From: CAYVMD01 sp964452465
GTDB taxonomy: Bacteria > Armatimonadota > JACIXR01
DNA length: 64,000 bases
Assembly: GCA_964452465.1 (NCBI GenBank)
Contig: CAYVMD010000001.1
Coordinates: 50,210-114,209, forward strand
Direction of reading: 5' to 3'
Below are positions 1-8,586 of this stretch, piece by piece; the first letter of the stretch is position 1, and every line of letters begins with the position of its first letter. The translations under genes were made by a program, and so were the position numbers. The notes under the pieces were generated by a model. That model did not search any database and had not been told where the DNA came from. It was given only the letters and a program-made list of their open reading frames with translations.

Positions 1-122
1 AGGTGTTTTATCTCCCCGCTCCTTCGGTTGAGGACGAGGAGACGAGAGGAGTCCCTCGGCTCGGCTGGCGTTTGGGCGATGAATTCGGGGGGGAGTTCAT
101 AGTAGAATTCCGAGGTGAGCAT
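1..122 (-). CDS. queA: tRNA S-adenosylmethionine ribosyltransferase-isomerase QueA, N-terminal fragment
   Basis: QueA transfers and isomerises the ribosyl part of SAM onto preQ1-modified tRNA to make epoxyqueuosine, in the cytosol. Read on the minus strand from an ATG at 122-120, the first 40 residues contain [18 protein letters not shown] followed by [13 protein letters not shown], which is the hallmark N-terminus of QueA. The ATG overlaps the stop of the DUF2905 gene (TAATG), so the two are translationally coupled; the DUF2905-queA pairing is common in bacteria. The gene leaves the window at the left edge, so only about 40 of an expected ~340 residues are visible. The open frame on the opposite strand here is a shadow. 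Confidence 0.9.
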   Translation of the reverse strand, partial: MLTSEFYYELPPEFIAQTPAEPRDSSRLLVLNRRSGEIKH

Positions 123-355
123 TATCGGCGCAGAAGGGAAAGGAGGAGGAAGAGGAGGGTAAGGAAGGCGCTCAAAAGGATGCAAGTGGTGAGGGGGAAG
201 AAGAAAGTGAAGTTATCCCTTTGGATGAAAATGTCGCCGGGCAGGGGCTTCCATTTCCAATTCCCGGAGGCGATGAGCATAAATATCAGCCCGAGGAAGA
301 GGAGGGAGCCCCCCATAAGGATCAATGATTTACCGAGAAAGGAAAGAGGATTCAT
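122..355 (-). CDS. DUF2905 family small membrane protein
   Basis: This is a 77-residue protein with two hydrophobic segments (about residues 7-30 and 52-76) separated by the diagnostic block [18 protein letters not shown], which matches the DUF2905 family. The family has no assigned biochemical function; it is a short inner-membrane protein commonly found next to ruvB and queA. Here it directly precedes queA with a TAATG overlap. It diverges from the response regulator gene, leaving about 60 bp for both promoters. Family assignment is firm; the role is unknown. Confidence 0.88.
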   Translation of the reverse strand: MNPLSFLGKSLILMGGSLLFLGLIFMLIASGNWKWKPLPGDIFIQRDNFTFFFPLTTCILLSAFLTLLFLLLSLLRR

Positions 356-401
356 CTCTTAATATATTATATCCCCTCTTTCCCAAATGGACGAATTTGT
401 T

Positions 402-407
402 TATAAT
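402..407 (+). promoter_or_regulatory. -10 box of a probable leaderless promoter for the response regulator
   Basis: A perfect TATAAT lies 8 bases before the ATG at 416, and there is no purine-rich ribosome site between them. With the usual 6-8 bases from -10 to the transcription start, the mRNA would begin at or next to the start codon. No good -35 hexamer is seen 17 bases upstream (TTTCCC). Confidence 0.6.
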
Positions 408-415
408 TTACGAAA

Positions 416-1087
416 ATGAGGAAAGTCCTCGTGGTGGACGATGATAAGGATGTCATAGAGATATTCTCCCTCTATCTCCAGAGGGAGGGATTCCAGGTGA
501 TTCCCGCTTATAGTGGTACCGAAGCCTTAAAACTTTTCCACAAGGAGAGACCAGATATCGTTATTCTGGATATTATGTTGCCGGGGATGGATGGTTGGGA
601 GGTTTGCAAGGTGATAAGGGGGCGGGCAGATACCCCCATCCTAATGCTCACCGCTCGGACGGAGGAGGCAGACAGAGTTTTAGGGTTGGAGTTGGGGGCG
701 GACGATTATGTCGTCAAACCCTTCAGTCCTCGGGAGGTGGTGGCGAGAGTGAAAGCGATCTTACGGAGGAGGGAAGTGAGAAGAAGCATGTTAACGGTTG
801 GCTCTCTCACCTTGGATAGGGAAGGTTGCGAGGTTAGCATAAAGGGAAAGCGAATAACCCTTACCCCGAAGCAGTTCGAAATACTTTGGATCTTGGCGAA
901 CAATGCGGGGCGGGTGGTGAGGAGGGAGGAAATGGTGAGAACGATTTGGGGGGATGAAGACTATATCCCTGATGAAAGGGTGGTGGACCAACACATAAAG
1001 AGGATGAGGAAGCTCCTTGAGGGGGAAGTTGGATTGAGGCTGGAAACCGTGAGAGGGGTGGGATATAGGCTGGTTGTGGAAAGTTAG
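416..1087 (+). CDS. OmpR/PhoB-family DNA-binding response regulator
   Basis: This is a cytosolic transcription regulator. Residues 1-118 form a receiver domain with the acidic pocket D8-D9, phospho-acceptor D52 (in DIMLPGMDG), T79 and K101, all conserved. Residues 125-221 form a winged-helix effector domain of the Trans_reg_C type, ending VETVRGVGYRLV-like. The length of 223 residues is typical. The gene has no visible Shine-Dalgarno sequence and a TATAAT box at 402-407, suggesting a leaderless mRNA. The sensor kinase gene starts 2 bp after the stop, so they are a cognate pair. The signal and targets cannot be read from sequence. Confidence 0.95.
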   Translation: MRKVLVVDDDKDVIEIFSLYLQREGFQVIPAYSGTEALKLFHKERPDIVILDIMLPGMDGWEVCKVIRGRADTPILMLTARTEEADRVLGLELGADDYVVKPFSPREVVARVKAILRRREVRRSMLTVGSLTLDREGCEVSIKGKRITLTPKQFEILWILANNAGRVVRREEMVRTIWGDEDYIPDERVVDQHIKRMRKLLEGEVGLRLETVRGVGYRLVVES

Positions 1088-1089
1088 GC

Positions 1090-2742
1090 ATGAAGATATT
1101 CTCTCGGCTTCTTCTTTCCTACCTAGTGGTTGTCCTCCTCGCCACTGTTATAATCTCCTTCGCCATCACCTATCTGACCAGCAATTTCTATAAAAGGCAT
1201 AAAGAGAAGGAGCTGAGCGACCTCGCCCAAGCCTTGGCCTCTCAGTACTCCCTCATAAAGAGGGAGAAGGGGGAGATGGAGGCGTTGAAGTTCCTCAACG
1301 AGATGAGCCAGTCTACCCGCTACCACATTTGCATAGTTCCTCCCCGTGCTACTCAACTCGCCCAGGAGATAAGGGAAAAAGGGATAAGATGGGGTCCCAT
1401 CTGTATCGTTCCCTATTCCGCGGTTTCCGCGGGGGCGGAGATAAGGGAAAAGGGCAAAGTGATTGGCACTCTGGTCGTCCATTCCTCCATGGAGGAGGTG
1501 ATCTACCTCGTCAGATATCTCCAAAGGGTCGTTCTCTCCTCCGCTATAATCGCCCTTCTTTTCTCCTTTCTCCTTGCCATCCTTCTCTCCAACTCCCTTG
1601 CCTCTCCCCTCAGGGAGATGCAGATGGTGGTCAATAAATGGAAGGAAGGCGAATTGGGGGCAAGGATGGACAAGAGGGCGAAGGGAGAGATAGAGGACTT
1701 GAGGCTTGCCTTCAACACCTTAGCGGAGAAATTGGAGGAAAGCATAAGGAATTTGCAGGATGAGAAGGAGAGGCTATCCGCCTTTTTCTCGGTGATCCCC
1801 GAGGGGATAATAGCGATCAAAGAAGGGGAGGAACCCCTGCTGAATGCTCGCGCGAAGGAGCTCTTCTCCTCCGGAATTCCCTCCGAGATCGCCGAGGTCC
1901 TGGAAAAAGGCAAGGAGGGAGAACGCAGGAAAGAGATAAGGTGGGGCGATAGGATATTCCTGGTTGCCTCTGCTCCCCTTGCGAGAGGAAGGGGAACGGT
2001 TGCCTTGGTCCAGGATGTGACGGAGATAAGGCAGTTGGAGAGGGTTAGAAGGGATTTCCTCACCGATGTGTCCCACGAGTTGCGCACCCCTCTCACTGCT
2101 ATAAGGGGGTACACCGAGGCTATAATGGATGGAACGGTGGAGGAAAAGGAGGCGAGGAAATACCTGAAAAGGATCCTGGAGGAAACCCTTTACATCTCTC
2201 GATTCGTTGACGATCTCCTCCAATTAGCGAGGGCGGAAACGGGCAAATTGGAGGTGCAGAGAAAAAAGGTGGATCTGGGCAAGATAGCCAGAAAGGCGAG
2301 GGAGAGGTTGAAGATCATGGCAGAGGAGAAGGATGTGACGATCGAGATAGGAAAAAAGTTTCCCTTCGCCTTTTGCGATGAGGGCTTGACCGAAAGGGTT
2401 CTATTCAATCTCCTTGAGAACGCCGTCAAATTCAATCGCCCTGGAGGCAAGGTGGTGGTATCCTATAGGATAAGGGATGAGGAGGTGGAGGTGAGCGTCA
2501 GGGACGAAGGGGAGGGCATTCCTCCTAACGATCTCCCCTATATCTTCGAACGATTCTACAAAGCGGATAGGGCAAGGGTTAAGGGAAGCGGTATAGGATT
2601 GGGGTTGGCGATAGTGAAGAGCCTAGTGGAACTGCAAGGAGGGAGGGTGTGGGTGGAGAGCGAGGAAGGGAAGGGCTCCACCTTCTACTTCACCTTACCT
2701 TTATACAAGGAGGGATTAGAGAATGAGCAAGGAATGGTTTAA
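1090..2742 (+). CDS. membrane sensor histidine kinase (HAMP-PAS-HisKA-HATPase)
   Basis: This is the sensor partner of the upstream response regulator. Transmembrane helices lie at about residues 6-30 and 146-170, flanking an extracytoplasmic sensor of about 115 residues. HAMP (171-222) and a PAS-like domain (about 230-310) follow. The dimerisation domain contains DVSHELRTPL with phospho-acceptor H329. The ATPase domain has the N box NLLENAVKFN, G1 box DEGEGIP, F box and a glycine-rich GSGIGLGLAI. The architecture resembles PhoR/WalK kinases. The last 20 bp overlap the start of the next gene, a glycosidase-like protein, so the kinase may sit in a sugar-related operon; that link is inference. 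Confidence 0.95.
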   Translation: MKIFSRLLLSYLVVVLLATVIISFAITYLTSNFYKRHKEKELSDLAQALASQYSLIKREKGEMEALKFLNEMSQSTRYHICIVPPRATQLAQEIREKGIRWGPICIVPYSAVSAGAEIREKGKVIGTLVVHSSMEEVIYLVRYLQRVVLSSAIIALLFSFLLAILLSNSLASPLREMQMVVNKWKEGELGARMDKRAKGEIEDLRLAFNTLAEKLEESIRNLQDEKERLSAFFSVIPEGIIAIKEGEEPLLNARAKELFSSGIPSEIAEVLEKGKEGERRKEIRWGDRIFLVASAPLARGRGTVALVQDVTEIRQLERVRRDFLTDVSHELRTPLTAIRGYTEAIMDGTVEEKEARKYLKRILEETLYISRFVDDLLQLARAETGKLEVQRKKVDLGKIARKARERLKIMAEEKDVTIEIGKKFPFAFCDEGLTERVLFNLLENAVKFNRPGGKVVVSYRIRDEEVEVSVRDEGEGIPPNDLPYIFERFYKADRARVKGSGIGLGLAIVKSLVELQGGRVWVESEEGKGSTFYFTLPLYKEGLENEQGMV

Positions 2743-4795
2743 AAGGAGCTTCCGCAGGGCGTTGGTTGATATGCACATCCCCGATTGGGACGAGCGCTTC
2801 CTCTCCAAGTTCGATCCCCAAAGATATGTGGAAGCACTGAAAAGGATGAGGGTTGCCTCCATCATGCACTATGCTAACTCCCATGTGGGATTGTGCTATT
2901 ATCCCACCGAGGTCGGTGCCATGCACAAGGGGCTTAAAGGGAGAGATATATTCGGTGAGGTTATAGAGTTATGCAAGAAGGAAGGGATAGCGGTTGTTGC
3001 CTATTACAGCGTCATCTTCAACAATTGGGCATACATAGAACATCCCGAATGGCGAATGCTTCCCTGGGGTGCAAGGCAGAGGGGACGCTATGGCGTTTGT
3101 TGTCCCAATTCTCCCTACAGGGAGTTTGCCCTGGAGCAGACGAGGGAGATCGTGGAAAATTACGATATAGATGGCATCTTCTTCGATATGACCTTTTGGC
3201 CGGCGGTTTGCTATTGCCACCACTGTGCCCAGCGATATAAGAGGGAAACAGGAGAAGAGATGCCTCGCACGATCGATTGGTGCTCCCCCCCGTGGGTTAA
3301 GTTCCAAAGAACGCGGGAGCGCTGGATAAAAGAGTTCGCTGAAGAGTTGAGCGGGCTCGTTCGCAGGTTGAAGCCTGGTGTAACCGCCACTCATCAATTC
3401 TCCACCATCCTTCACGATTGGAAATTAGCGGTTCCCCTCGAGCTCGCCGACCAATGCGATTATGTTTGTGGGGATTTCTACGGCGAAACCATCCAGCAAT
3501 CCGTAGTATGCAAAGCCTTTATGGATATAACCAAGTCCCGCCCCTTTGAATTTCATACCTCCATCTCCCCCAATCTCACCGACCATGTATCGGTGAAGCA
3601 TCCTCAGAGATTGGAGACGCAGATCGCCTTGGCACCCGCCCATAGTTCTGCTATCCAGTTGATCCATGCTATAGACCCTGAGGGAAGCCTCAACGAGGAT
3701 GTTTGCCGATATGCTGGTGAGATCTTATCCAAGATCGAGCCCTATGAGAGTTTCCTCGGAGGTGGGCTTTGCGCCGATGTAGGAATCTACTTCAGTTTGG
3801 AGTCTCGCTTCGATCCCGCTGACAACGGCAAGAGCGCCGAGGATGTGGGCAGTTTGAGCGGATATGTGCCCCACCTGGAGGCTTTGATGGGCGCTGCGCG
3901 CTACCTCCAAAGGGCTCACATTCCCTTTGGTATCGTTACTCGCCGCGGGCTTAAGGATTTGGACAAATACCAGGTTATCGTTCTGCCCGATGTCCTCGTG
4001 CTGACAGAGGAGGAGGTGGAAGCTTTCAGGAAATTCGTTGAGAAGGGAGGGGGGCTTTACGCCAGCGGGCGCTGTGGGCTTACGGACAGCGAGGGAAACT
4101 CCTATCCCGATTTTCCCTTAGCGGATGCGCTTGGAATTTCTCGGGTTGGCGAGGTGCCCTACCGCCTTTCCTTTTTCACCCCCTCTTCGGAGGAATTCGC
4201 CTCTTGGATTCATCCCCAGCACCATCTCATCCATAACCTCCATACCACTACCGTCGCTAACCGCTCGGGAAGGATTTTGGCCACCTTAACCCTGCCTTAT
4301 TATCCTCCCCATATAGGGGACATACTTACCCCCTCCTTCTCCTCCATCCACAGCAACCCGCCGGGTCCAAAGGGGGAGGAGCCAGCCATCGTTGTCAACG
4401 AGTTTGGCAAAGGGAAGGCGGTCTATTCGGTGGGAGCTTTGGAGGGGGTCGACCATCATATTAATCAGAAGGTGTTCATCCAGTTGATCCGTTTCCTCCT
4501 GAGAAGGCCCCTCTGGTTTGAGGGGGAGGGGCATCCCGCTGTGGAGATGGTGCTTTTACACCAACCAGAAAATAAGCGCTTCCTCCTCAGCCTGATAAAT
4601 TCCCAAAAGGAATTCCCCAACGCACCCGTGAACTTCGTCTTCAGGGTTCGCTTGCCCCAGGAGAGAAAATTTAAAAAACTTTACCTTCTCCCCACCCTTC
4701 AAGAAGTGGAGTTCATTTTAAAGGAAGGCAATGTTGTAGAAGGAAGGACCGACAGCTTAGAGGTTCTTTCTATCTACCTTCTGGAATACGAGTAA
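2723..4795 (+). CDS. cytosolic glycosidase-like protein (GHL6-type barrel plus trimerisation-like domain)
   Basis: This 690-residue protein has no signal peptide, so it is probably intracellular. Residues about 20-360 look like a (beta/alpha)8 barrel of the hypothetical glycosyl hydrolase 6 (GHL6) type. The motif DGIFFDMTFWP followed by CYCHHC lies near residues 150-170; the acidic-plus-cysteine motif is typical of that family. Residues about 365-600 resemble the GATase-like beta-galactosidase trimerisation domain (IVLPDVLVLTEEEVEAF), then a beta-sandwich tail follows. The start ATG overlaps the kinase gene by 20 bp. The substrate is unknown; a role in breaking down imported oligosaccharides is inference. 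Confidence 0.75.
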   Translation: MSKEWFKRSFRRALVDMHIPDWDERFLSKFDPQRYVEALKRMRVASIMHYANSHVGLCYYPTEVGAMHKGLKGRDIFGEVIELCKKEGIAVVAYYSVIFNNWAYIEHPEWRMLPWGARQRGRYGVCCPNSPYREFALEQTREIVENYDIDGIFFDMTFWPAVCYCHHCAQRYKRETGEEMPRTIDWCSPPWVKFQRTRERWIKEFAEELSGLVRRLKPGVTATHQFSTILHDWKLAVPLELADQCDYVCGDFYGETIQQSVVCKAFMDITKSRPFEFHTSISPNLTDHVSVKHPQRLETQIALAPAHSSAIQLIHAIDPEGSLNEDVCRYAGEILSKIEPYESFLGGGLCADVGIYFSLESRFDPADNGKSAEDVGSLSGYVPHLEALMGAARYLQRAHIPFGIVTRRGLKDLDKYQVIVLPDVLVLTEEEVEAFRKFVEKGGGLYASGRCGLTDSEGNSYPDFPLADALGISRVGEVPYRLSFFTPSSEEFASWIHPQHHLIHNLHTTTVANRSGRILATLTLPYYPPHIGDILTPSFSSIHSNPPGPKGEEPAIVVNEFGKGKAVYSVGALEGVDHHINQKVFIQLIRFLLRRPLWFEGEGHPAVEMVLLHQPENKRFLLSLINSQKEFPNAPVNFVFRVRLPQERKFKKLYLLPTLQEVEFILKEGNVVEGRTDSLEVLSIYLLEYE

Positions 4796-4800
4796 GGAAA

Positions 4801-4828
4801 GAGTGGGAAGGCAGGCGCCTTCCCACTC
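4801..4828. terminator. bidirectional terminator hairpin between convergent genes
   Basis: A perfect 12-bp inverted repeat (GAGTGGGAAGGC at 4801-4812 and GCCTTCCCACTC at 4817-4828, loop AGGC) sits between the glycosidase-like gene ending at 4795 and the CBS gene ending at 4836. The T-tract is short on the minus side (TTTCC) and absent on the plus side, so termination strength is uncertain. Confidence 0.7.
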
Positions 4829-4835
4829 CCCCTCC

Positions 4836-5198
4836 CTACATTCCCGCGAACGCTTTCACGATGTCCGCCCGGCTGACTATCCCCACTAACTTCCCTTCAG
4901 AGATCACGGGTACGCGTTTTATCCCTTTCTCGGCCAAGATCTTCGCTACCTCTTCCACAGGGGTATCAGGGCATACGGAGACGACTTCTTTGCTCATGAT
5001 ATCCGCTACTCTAACACCCTGGGGCTTCTTTAGAATATCCGCCTCTGTTACAACGCCTATCACGCGGCAACCCTCGTCATCCATCACCGGCACGCCGCTG
5101 ATATTGTGTTTCACCAAGAGGTTAGCGAGCTCCTTTATTGGCGTCGAAGCCTTCACCGTAATAACATTCGTCGTCATAATGTCCTTAGCGGTCTTCAT
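4836..5198 (-). CDS. CBS-domain pair protein
   Basis: This small cytosolic protein of 120 residues consists only of two CBS motifs (about residues 8-58 and 66-118), each with the pattern DIMT.NVITV / DIMSKEVVSV and GVPVMDDEGCRVIGVVTEADIL / RVPVISEGKLVGIVSRADIV. CBS pairs bind adenine nucleotides (AMP, ATP, SAM) and act as energy sensors. Stand-alone pairs are usually of unknown target. It has a good ribosome site (AAAGGGGGTGA) and a sigma70-like promoter at 5238-5265. It is monocistronic, ended by the hairpin at 4801-4828. Confidence 0.9.
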   Translation of the reverse strand: MKTAKDIMTTNVITVKASTPIKELANLLVKHNISGVPVMDDEGCRVIGVVTEADILKKPQGVRVADIMSKEVVSVCPDTPVEEVAKILAEKGIKRVPVISEGKLVGIVSRADIVKAFAGM

Positions 5199-5237
5199 CT
5201 TAAATCACCCCCTTTCTGTCGGAATCTCGATAATTAG

Positions 5238-5265
5238 TGTATACACGCGAGGCGAAATCCGTCAA
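5238..5265 (-). promoter_or_regulatory. sigma70-like promoter of the CBS gene with a palindrome over the -10 region
   Basis: On the minus strand TTGACG (5260-5265) is followed after 16 bp by TATACA (5238-5243). The -10 box lies within the perfect 10-bp palindrome GTGTATACAC (5237-5246), which could serve as an operator; no regulator is evident next to it. Confidence 0.6.
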
Positions 5266-5293
5266 GAGGATTTTGCCTATTTGGGGAAGTTGG

Positions 5294-5299
5294 TATAAT
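5294..5299 (+). promoter_or_regulatory. -10 box of a probable leaderless promoter
   Basis: A perfect TATAAT lies 8 bases before the ATG at 5308, with ATTGAAAT in between and no ribosome site. This is the same arrangement as at 402-407. Confidence 0.55.
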
Positions 5300-5307
5300 A
5301 TTGAAAT

Positions 5308-7197
5308 ATGTTTAGCAATAAATTGTGGTTGATAATCCTCGTTCTTTGGATAAGTAGATTGTATCTTGGAGATATTTGCTTCACATCTCCCTTAGTAGGA
5401 GAAAGGAGGGCTTTAGAAAGAACCATGGAAAGTGTCAATTCAGATGTTCTCCACCCTCCCCGGGGGATGGAGATAACCCTTGGCAACGATGCCACGGAGA
5501 GCCAGGCTCTTCTCTTCAAACAGTTGGGGATAACCAGCGTGGAATCCTATGTCACTTGGGAGAGTGTGGAGAAGGAGAAGGATAAGTGGGATTGGTCGAG
5601 ATGGGACCAGCAGGTGGAGATCCTAAAAAAGCATGGTTTAAAGTGGGTTCCCTTCCTCATTGTTGGTCCCGCCTATGCTACTCCCGCCTGGTTCAGGGAA
5701 TCCAAAGAGCATGTGGGGGCGGTTTGCCTGGAGCACAATATCGAGAGCAAGATCCAGTCCATTTGGAATCCCCATCTCCGCAAATGGATCGAGCGTTTCC
5801 TTTCTGCCTTCTCCCAGCGTTATCTCAAGACAGGCGTTATAGAATCCGTCCTCCTGGGGATAAGTGGCGATTATGGGGAGGCGATATTCCCCGTGTGGGG
5901 TGGAGGTTGGACCTTCCAGATCCCCGGCGTCTACCATACGCATCCCGGCTATTGGTGCGGAGATCGCTATGCCCGGGAGGCTTTCAAGAAGGCGATGCAA
6001 GGGAAATATCGAAACATAAACAAATTAAACGAAGCCTGGGGCACCTCCTTCGCCAATTTCGAGGAAGTGGAATTCCCGCCTTTGATAGTTGAAGGAGGAA
6101 TTAGAGAGGATGCCCCCACTCCCCCGGGCAGATTTGAGGCTAAGAACGCCCAGGATAGGAGAAGATGGTTAGATTTCGTGGAATGGTACAGGGGGGAGAT
6201 GACGAAATGGGCAGAGTGGTGGATAGCCACTGCCAAGCGGTATTTCCCCAATACCGAGATATATCTGTGTACAGGAGGGGATGCGGTTCCTCCCCATGGC
6301 AGTGATTTCTCTGCCCAATGTAAGGTAGCGGGAAAGCATAAGGCCGGGGTGAGGATAACCAACGAAGGCTCGGACTACGCCTTCAATTTTTATCTCACCC
6401 GCTGGATCGCCTCCGCAGGAAAATTCTATAAGGCATATTATGGCTTCGAGCCTGCTGCCGGGGTGGATGAAAAAGGGATCGTGGCGAGGATCTACAATGT
6501 CGTTGCCTCCGGTGCAAAGCAATTGCACGAATACATCCCCAACATAACCTCCAGCGAAGAGAGGATGAGGATCTTCCGAGAGAACTACCAGTTCTTAGAA
6601 AGGGCGGCCCCTCAAGTGGAGGTGGCGGTCTTTTATCCCAAAACCTCCCTCGCCCTCCGTTGGGGAGACTTCCCCGAGCGGGTTATGGAGGTGAGGGATA
6701 TAGTGGATGTGGATTTCGTCGACGAGTTGATGCTGAGGGATGGAGCCCTCCGCCATTACAAGGTCCTGTTGATAATCGCAGGGGAATACATCGAGAGAAG
6801 CGACCTGGAGATAATTAAGAGATGGGTGGAGGAAGGAGGCACCCTCATATCTTGCGGAGTGGACAAGATGGCAACGGTGGAAGGCGATACCGCTCCCTAT
6901 GAGGATCTCTTCGAAAAGGGAGGGACGAGGAGGCTTGGTAGAGGGAGAACCATATCCCTTTCCTCCACTTGGGATAAGAAGGAGGAGCTTTTGGTGTCTT
7001 TGAGCCATGCCCTCCATCAAAGCGGTTGTTATCTACCAGATGGTAAGCGCGACGGCGTTTACGCTACCTCACTTTCCCACTACATACTCCTCCTCAATAT
7101 GAGAAACGAACCGGTAGTAAAGAATGTCCATCTCCCCAGCGGGGAGAGCATCTCCATACTTATGCCTCCCCACGCGATAAGGAAGGTTTCCCTCTAA
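5308..7197 (+). CDS. secreted GH42/GH14-like beta-galactosidase-type glycosidase
   Basis: This 629-residue protein has a hydrophobic N-terminus (residues 5-22) fitting a signal peptide. A clan GH-A type barrel spans about residues 45-430. Its motifs include VESYVTWESVEKEK, a strand-4-like block GISGDYGEAIFPV near residue 187 with candidate acid residues, and WAEWWIATAKRYFP. A GATase-like beta-galactosidase trimerisation domain follows at about 435-560 and a short beta domain closes the protein. The closest families by pattern are GH42 and bacterial GH14-like proteins; I cannot separate them. The gene stands alone, its stop overlapping that of the convergent gene by 3 bp. It has no Shine-Dalgarno sequence; see the -10 box at 5294. 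Confidence 0.75.
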   Translation: MFSNKLWLIILVLWISRLYLGDICFTSPLVGERRALERTMESVNSDVLHPPRGMEITLGNDATESQALLFKQLGITSVESYVTWESVEKEKDKWDWSRWDQQVEILKKHGLKWVPFLIVGPAYATPAWFRESKEHVGAVCLEHNIESKIQSIWNPHLRKWIERFLSAFSQRYLKTGVIESVLLGISGDYGEAIFPVWGGGWTFQIPGVYHTHPGYWCGDRYAREAFKKAMQGKYRNINKLNEAWGTSFANFEEVEFPPLIVEGGIREDAPTPPGRFEAKNAQDRRRWLDFVEWYRGEMTKWAEWWIATAKRYFPNTEIYLCTGGDAVPPHGSDFSAQCKVAGKHKAGVRITNEGSDYAFNFYLTRWIASAGKFYKAYYGFEPAAGVDEKGIVARIYNVVASGAKQLHEYIPNITSSEERMRIFRENYQFLERAAPQVEVAVFYPKTSLALRWGDFPERVMEVRDIVDVDFVDELMLRDGALRHYKVLLIIAGEYIERSDLEIIKRWVEEGGTLISCGVDKMATVEGDTAPYEDLFEKGGTRRLGRGRTISLSSTWDKKEELLVSLSHALHQSGCYLPDGKRDGVYATSLSHYILLLNMRNEPVVKNVHLPSGESISILMPPHAIRKVSL

Positions 7198-8429
7198 AAT
7201 CTCAGGAGGGCATAGCCGGAAGGGGGAAGGCGAAGGGAGAGGACGGATTTTCCCTCCTCGAGGGATGTTCGAAGCGCCTGCCATTTCCCTGCAGGGTCAT
7301 CCATCTTCCCTACGAAGGTCTTGCTTTTGGCAAGATATATTTTGAGCTCCCCAGGCTCTCTGTAGCTCATATTCACTATCAGGCAATAATTCCTGCCCTT
7401 TTCGTCCCGGAAGAATCCCAATGTGGCATCGCTACCTTCTACCTTGCTGATGGGCATTCCCTCCGGCAGGGGTTCTGCTCCCTGGGGGGGTTCCCCGCTA
7501 TGATATGCGCCAAGGAACTCCAAATGGAAGAGTGTATCGCCGAGCACCTTCAACTCCCTGTTTATTCTCTTTACCTCGTCATAATGGGCAGTTCTCTCGC
7601 CATCCCAGGTTATTATACCATTGCGGGGATGCCAGACGGGGTCATCGGGGGGAGTCCAATAAGTGAAGTAGAAGATGCCCTTAGCGCCATAGGCGAGGGA
7701 ATGAAAAGCCTGCCAGCGTATCTCCTCTTCTTTCAAGTCTCGATAAGGTCCATGTGTCGTCATCTGAATTATTACGAAGAGGGGCAGGTTGTATTGGTGG
7801 GCGACATCGCTTGTTATCTTCAGGTTTTGGAAGAAGGTCTTCTTGTCCCCTCCCACCTCGAAGGGGTAGTAATCGAAGGAGATGAGTTGGGGTTTTACTA
7901 TCTGTGCGAATTTCTCCACATGTTCCTTATAGGTGGGGGTGCCTAACTGCTCTGGGGTAGCGTAATCGGGGAAGAGGTTGATATAGGCGATATGGGAGGG
8001 GTCCTTTTCTTTTAGGTATTTCACCACTTCTCCCAGGAGAGGGAATTGGGAGGCGTTTGGCTCATCGGTTATGAAGTAGCCGTAGAAGGCGGGATGGGGG
8101 GAGTAATCCCTTATCACCTCGTCCACCTTTGCTTGCCAATCTGGTTGGGAAGCGATGTTCCAGGGGAGGCGAGCATCCAATATTATGCATTTCAAGCCAA
8201 GGGATTTCGCTACATCCAAAAGATGGAGGTTTTCCTCCCTGGAAAAGCTTCCGCTAACGGGGGGCATTGCGACATTGAAACCTGCTTGAGCCACCTCCCG
8301 GTATCTTTCCAAATTCGCCTCGGAGGCGGGAGGACCGCACCAATAGGAGATCACGAACTCGTCTATCCCAGGCGATGCGAAGAGAAACGTTCCCCAAAGC
8401 AACGAGGAAAGCAGAATGGGTTTTCTCAT
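7194..8429 (-). CDS. secreted (beta/alpha)8-barrel glycosidase-like protein with DEP motif
   Basis: From the ATG at 8429 the protein is 411 residues, starting MRKPILLSSLLWGTFLFAS, a clear signal peptide. This start is chosen over an upstream ATG at 8471 because GGGAGGTGA lies 9 bases before it. The barrel contains FYGYFITDEPNAS near residue 123, whose Glu fits the acid/base position of GH-A glycosidases. Later it has FDYYPFEVGG and GAKGIFYFTYWTPP, typical of GH42-like or GH5-like secreted enzymes. A small C-terminal beta domain follows. No exact family is assigned. It is convergent with and slightly overlaps the neighbouring glycosidase. Confidence 0.72.
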   Translation of the reverse strand: MRKPILLSSLLWGTFLFASPGIDEFVISYWCGPPASEANLERYREVAQAGFNVAMPPVSGSFSREENLHLLDVAKSLGLKCIILDARLPWNIASQPDWQAKVDEVIRDYSPHPAFYGYFITDEPNASQFPLLGEVVKYLKEKDPSHIAYINLFPDYATPEQLGTPTYKEHVEKFAQIVKPQLISFDYYPFEVGGDKKTFFQNLKITSDVAHQYNLPLFVIIQMTTHGPYRDLKEEEIRWQAFHSLAYGAKGIFYFTYWTPPDDPVWHPRNGIITWDGERTAHYDEVKRINRELKVLGDTLFHLEFLGAYHSGEPPQGAEPLPEGMPISKVEGSDATLGFFRDEKGRNYCLIVNMSYREPGELKIYLAKSKTFVGKMDDPAGKWQALRTSLEEGKSVLSLRLPPSGYALLRF

Positions 8430-8586
8430 TTTAAAATTCACCTCCCAGGGTAAGTATTGCTTCCCTCTCAAAATATAACAAGTTTTTTTTGGTAAGGGGA
8501 GTCGGATATCTCGAGATCGCGCTTCACAATCCCCTTCACAAATCGGTAGGGATGGTTAAGAATAAGGAAAAAAGGAGGTAAGAAGA

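Noticed and set aside
3..362. 119-codon + strand frame at the left end
   Set aside because: It is antisense to queA and the DUF2905 gene, both with recognisable family motifs; its Arg-rich product is typical of a shadow frame.
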